Shown here in pieces: positions 5,428 to 7,770 of a DNA stretch of 7,770 nucleotides. The DNA is from an uncultured Bacteroidota bacterium (GTDB taxonomy: Bacteria; Bacteroidota; Bacteroidia; Chitinophagales; Chitinophagaceae), in assembly GCA_946479535.1 (NCBI GenBank), contig CAMLGP010000111.1, positions 1-7,770 on the forward strand, written 5' to 3'. The stretch's first letter is position 1. Every line of letters starts with the position of its first letter. The notes below the pieces were generated by a model. The model ran no database searches, had not been told where the DNA came from, and saw only the letters and a program-made list of their open reading frames with translations. The position numbers and the translations under genes are program-made.

Positions 5428-7038
5428 TCAGTCTTTTTCAGAAAGCAGTACAAACTCCTGTTCCAATGCCAATGAATTCTCATACAGCCTTCTAATAAAT
5501 TCCTTTCCATTTCTGGCGTACCAGTAGCCAATATTATCAAAGCGTTCCTGCAATCCGCCTGAAGGAAATAAATGATCCTTAATGGCAGCAATCTGTCGCT
5601 GCTGATCAGTAAATTTCCGTTTCTCTGCGCGCAGCATCTTTTTTTCGAGCTCCTGCAAACGATATACAGTCTTAAACTTTAAAGCCTCAACATGCCTGGT
5701 GAGCGTAGAATCTATGGAAGCCGCCTGCTTTTTAAAACCTTCATACATTTCTTCAACACCTTTCATTGAACCATTCAGCTTCACATCATTCTTACTATCC
5801 CTGATAACAAGCCTGTTTAACAGTTCTTCCTTTGGAAGGAAAAAATCTTCTGTTTCAAATTGAAGACGGCTCATCTTCTCTTTCCATTTCTTTTCCAGCA
5901 GCAGGAATGAATTCCTGAGTACCAGTACAGGATAGGGTACTTTATAATTATCAAAGAGTCCTTTTAACTGAAGCCAGTAAGCCAGTTCTCCTCCTCCGCC
6001 AATAAATGCAATATTGGGAAGAATGGTCTCCTGGAAAATTCCGCGCAGGATCACATTTGGACTAAATTTTTGAGGATGCTGGTTAAGAAGGTCAATCAAT
6101 TCCTTTTGGGTAAATTGTTTGTCTGTATTAACCACCTTCCAGACATTATCGCTATCTGATTTTTCAATACGCTCCCGTATATCCCCATCAAGGTAAAACA
6201 GATTGATCTCCCTGGGATTGGCCTGCACCTTATAGGAAGCCTTATGCAATGCTTCCACTGTTTTTTCTACCACTGCAGAGGCTTTCTGATGCAGGAGATC
6301 ATCTTCAAATATTTTTATCATCTCCTTTTTCAGAGATGCGTTATCTGGCAAAAGGACCACAATTCCGTATTCACCCAATAAGGCATTCACAAAACGGAAA
6401 GTGGCCGTCTGAAGATCTGTTCCTTCCTTATAAGCCTCTTTCATCATTCCCACTATATCTTTCCCAAAAGGTTGAACGCCCAGTTGTCCTTCAATGGCGT
6501 GCAGGACCTTAATTAGTTCCTTATCGATCTTCATCCTTCCCACTGCCCCTTTCTGTTTAGTTTCCCAGGTGAGTTTGTTGCCATCAAGGTATATATGATT
6601 TAACTCGGCCAGATCAGCATCTTCTGAACCGATGTAGAATACCGGAACAAACTGGAAAGTGGGAAGGGATTGCCTGAGGTACTCGCTCAGTTTTATCGCG
6701 TGAAGGATCTTATAGATAAAATATAAAGGCCCTGTAAATAGATTATTCTGGTGGGCCGTAGTAACAGTAAATGTAGAGTCAGCTAAAAGATTTTCTATAT
6801 TTTCCAGCACTTTTGGGAAAGTACTGACTCCTGCGTACTGCTTCCTGAGTTCGCGAACCAGTGTTTCCCTGTCTGTTTTGAAATGCTGCCTTTCTGCAAT
6901 TGCCTGCGTTATTCCAGACAGCGATGGAGGATGAGAAATAAAAGGCTTTATGGCTGGAGCCTGGTCAATATAATCCAATACCGTTTTGCTAAAATAACCG
7001 GTTTGCCGGTAAGGTAATCTGGTTGCAGTACAATCCAT
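5428..7038 (-). CDS. bshC: Bacillithiol biosynthesis cysteine-adding enzyme BshC
   Basis: BshC is assigned to the last step of bacillithiol synthesis in the cytoplasm, joining cysteine to glucosaminyl-malate made by BshA and BshB. The 536 residues are about the family length. Diagnostic segments are TTAHQNNLFTGPLYFIYK (93-110), VPVFYIGSEDADLAELN (131-147) and IFQETILPNIAFIGGGGELAYWLQLK (334-359). The family's usual GQQ in the first segment is AHQ here, as I recall from Bacteroidota members. A charged coiled-coil-like stretch lies at about 425-490. I start at the ATG at 7036-7038. A TTG four codons upstream (7048-7050) would give 540 residues, but it adds nothing conserved-looking. The stop is one base from the stop of the convergent exported-protein gene. 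bshA and bshB are not in the window, which is common since these genes are usually scattered. The SMP-30-like gene lies 60 bases upstream on the same strand. Confidence 0.93.
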   Translation of the reverse strand: MDCTATRLPYRQTGYFSKTVLDYIDQAPAIKPFISHPPSLSGITQAIAERQHFKTDRETLVRELRKQYAGVSTFPKVLENIENLLADSTFTVTTAHQNNLFTGPLYFIYKILHAIKLSEYLRQSLPTFQFVPVFYIGSEDADLAELNHIYLDGNKLTWETKQKGAVGRMKIDKELIKVLHAIEGQLGVQPFGKDIVGMMKEAYKEGTDLQTATFRFVNALLGEYGIVVLLPDNASLKKEMIKIFEDDLLHQKASAVVEKTVEALHKASYKVQANPREINLFYLDGDIRERIEKSDSDNVWKVVNTDKQFTQKELIDLLNQHPQKFSPNVILRGIFQETILPNIAFIGGGGELAYWLQLKGLFDNYKVPYPVLVLRNSFLLLEKKWKEKMSRLQFETEDFFLPKEELLNRLVIRDSKNDVKLNGSMKGVEEMYEGFKKQAASIDSTLTRHVEALKFKTVYRLQELEKKMLRAEKRKFTDQQRQIAAIKDHLFPSGGLQERFDNIGYWYARNGKEFIRRLYENSLALEQEFVLLSEKD

Positions 7039-7070
7039 ATCGGGCAACAAAATACTCGATCAATAAAATA

Positions 7071-7078
7071 GAAATATA
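7071..7078 (-). promoter_or_regulatory. Possible -7 element TATATTTC upstream of bshC
   Basis: On the minus strand the 60-base gap 7098-7039 contains TATATTTC, one base off the Bacteroidota -7 consensus TAnnTTTG, 32 bases before the bshC ATG. No matching -33 TTTG lies 19-21 bases upstream, so bshC may instead be read through from the SMP-30-like gene. No terminator hairpin is visible in this gap. Confidence 0.25.
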
Positions 7079-7098
7079 GTCAGCCTGTCAATTTAACT

Positions 7099-7770
7099 TT
7101 ACTTTACCTGATAGGCAATGATGGAATTCTTCCAAAACGTAGGTACAAAAATAGTTTTGGTCTTTGGATCAATGCCAAGATCTGCAGAGTTCCATTTATC
7201 TGCTCTTGTATCTTTGAGCATTTCCTTGGTTCCATCAGCATTTACATAATAGATCACTCCACCCCAGCAGGAAACTACAAAATCATTGCCCTGGATATTC
7301 TCAATACCATCCGTCCCTCCTTCCATGCCTTCAGCCACCATGGTAAGGCTCTTATCAGCATTTACTTTATACGCAGTGCCATTATCCAGGATATAAAAAT
7401 CCTTTCCACGCATTAATACGCCATTGGGGCCTTTCAGGTTTTCCAGGTACAACTCAGTTTTGCCATCTTTTACCTTATAGATTTTCTTCGCTTTTGAATC
7501 GGAAACATAAACAGTTCCATCACTTCCAACGCTCACATCATTCAATCCCTGCGCATCAGTAACCGGGATCTTCTTATCTATCCTGCCGCGTGCTATATCT
7601 ATCACAACAATATCAGTTAAATCAGCTACATATAATTTGCCATTATGAATTCCAATTCCTTTCGGTGCACTTAAGCCTTTTACCCACTCAGCGGTAATAG
7701 ACTTGCCATCTGCACTCATCTTGCCCACAGAACCTTTCATTTTGTCCATGTTAAGCTCGACTCCTTTCAC
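7099..7770 (-). CDS. SMP-30/gluconolactonase-like beta-propeller protein (N-terminus beyond window)
   Basis: The frame is open to the right edge. The GTG at 7768-7770 is most likely an internal valine, because the 223 visible residues already begin inside a domain and family members run to roughly 300 residues, often with a signal peptide. At least four propeller blades repeat a pattern of G-x-x-V/I, a short strand, DG or NG, and L/V-Y-V: GKLYVAD (44-50), DGTVYVSD (84-91), KDFYILDN (123-130), NDFVVSCWGG (162-171) and KTIFVPTFW (205-213). Polar residues where SMP-30 enzymes bind metal can be suggested: N77 in GLNDV, N116 in GPNGV and D154 in GTDGIE (numbering from the edge). Known members hydrolyse sugar lactones or other esters; many secreted Bacteroidota homologues have no known substrate. 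It probably shares a transcript with bshC, without a functional link I can name. Confidence 0.8.
   Translation of the reverse strand: MKGVELNMDKMKGSVGKMSADGKSITAEWVKGLSAPKGIGIHNGKLYVADLTDIVVIDIARGRIDKKIPVTDAQGLNDVSVGSDGTVYVSDSKAKKIYKVKDGKTELYLENLKGPNGVLMRGKDFYILDNGTAYKVNADKSLTMVAEGMEGGTDGIENIQGNDFVVSCWGGVIYYVNADGTKEMLKDTRADKWNSADLGIDPKTKTIFVPTFWKNSIIAYQVK

Noticed and set aside
6249..6512. 87-codon plus-strand frame
   Set aside because: It lies antisense inside bshC, which is continuous and motif-rich across this stretch.
7768..7770. GTG at the window edge as the true start of the SMP-30-like gene
   Set aside because: The residues after it are already inside the propeller fold and no signal peptide follows, so the gene most likely begins beyond the edge.

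Overview
The window looks like chromosomal DNA of a Bacteroidota bacterium, most plausibly of the Chitinophagaceae or a close relative. The grounds are a secreted glycosidase-like protein with K319-type PKD repeats, a bacillithiol-synthesis protein of the Bacteroidota type (TAHQNNLFTGPLYFIYK), AT-rich upstream regions with almost no Shine-Dalgarno sequences, and moderate-to-low GC. The lineage is inferred; no rRNA or other marker gene is present.

Layout from left to right. (1) Positions 1-2310, minus strand: the first 770 codons of a large secreted protein whose stop lies beyond the left edge. It has a signal peptide, a TIM-barrel glycoside-hydrolase-like domain, a DUF4832-like beta domain and then tandem PKD domains, the third cut by the edge. 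(2) Positions 2311-2874: a 564-base divergent intergenic region without a gene but rich in short palindromes plus a near-perfect 17-base direct repeat. (3) Positions 2875-4266, plus strand: a membrane sugar-phosphate transferase of the WcaJ/undecaprenyl-phosphate glucose phosphotransferase type, which starts exopolysaccharide or O-antigen repeat units on a lipid carrier. (4) Positions 4317-5426, plus strand, 50 bases downstream: an exported protein of no recognised name carrying a zinc-carboxypeptidase (M14/aspartoacylase-like) residue fingerprint. (5) Positions 5428-7038, minus strand: bshC, with its stop one base from the stop of the previous gene. (6) Positions 7099-7770, minus strand: the C-terminal part of an SMP-30/gluconolactonase-like beta-propeller protein, cut by the right edge and probably read into bshC.

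The genes do not form one obvious pathway. Two divergent units meet at 2311-2874: a secreted carbohydrate-active protein on one side, and a glycan-priming enzyme with an exported hydrolase-like protein on the other, so a surface-polysaccharide theme is possible but unproven. The bshC unit on the right is thiol metabolism. I see no RNA gene, CRISPR array, insertion sequence, phage gene or defence system. The best candidates for something undescribed are the M14-like exported protein, the unassigned GH/DUF4832/PKD protein, and the repeat-rich divergent control region.
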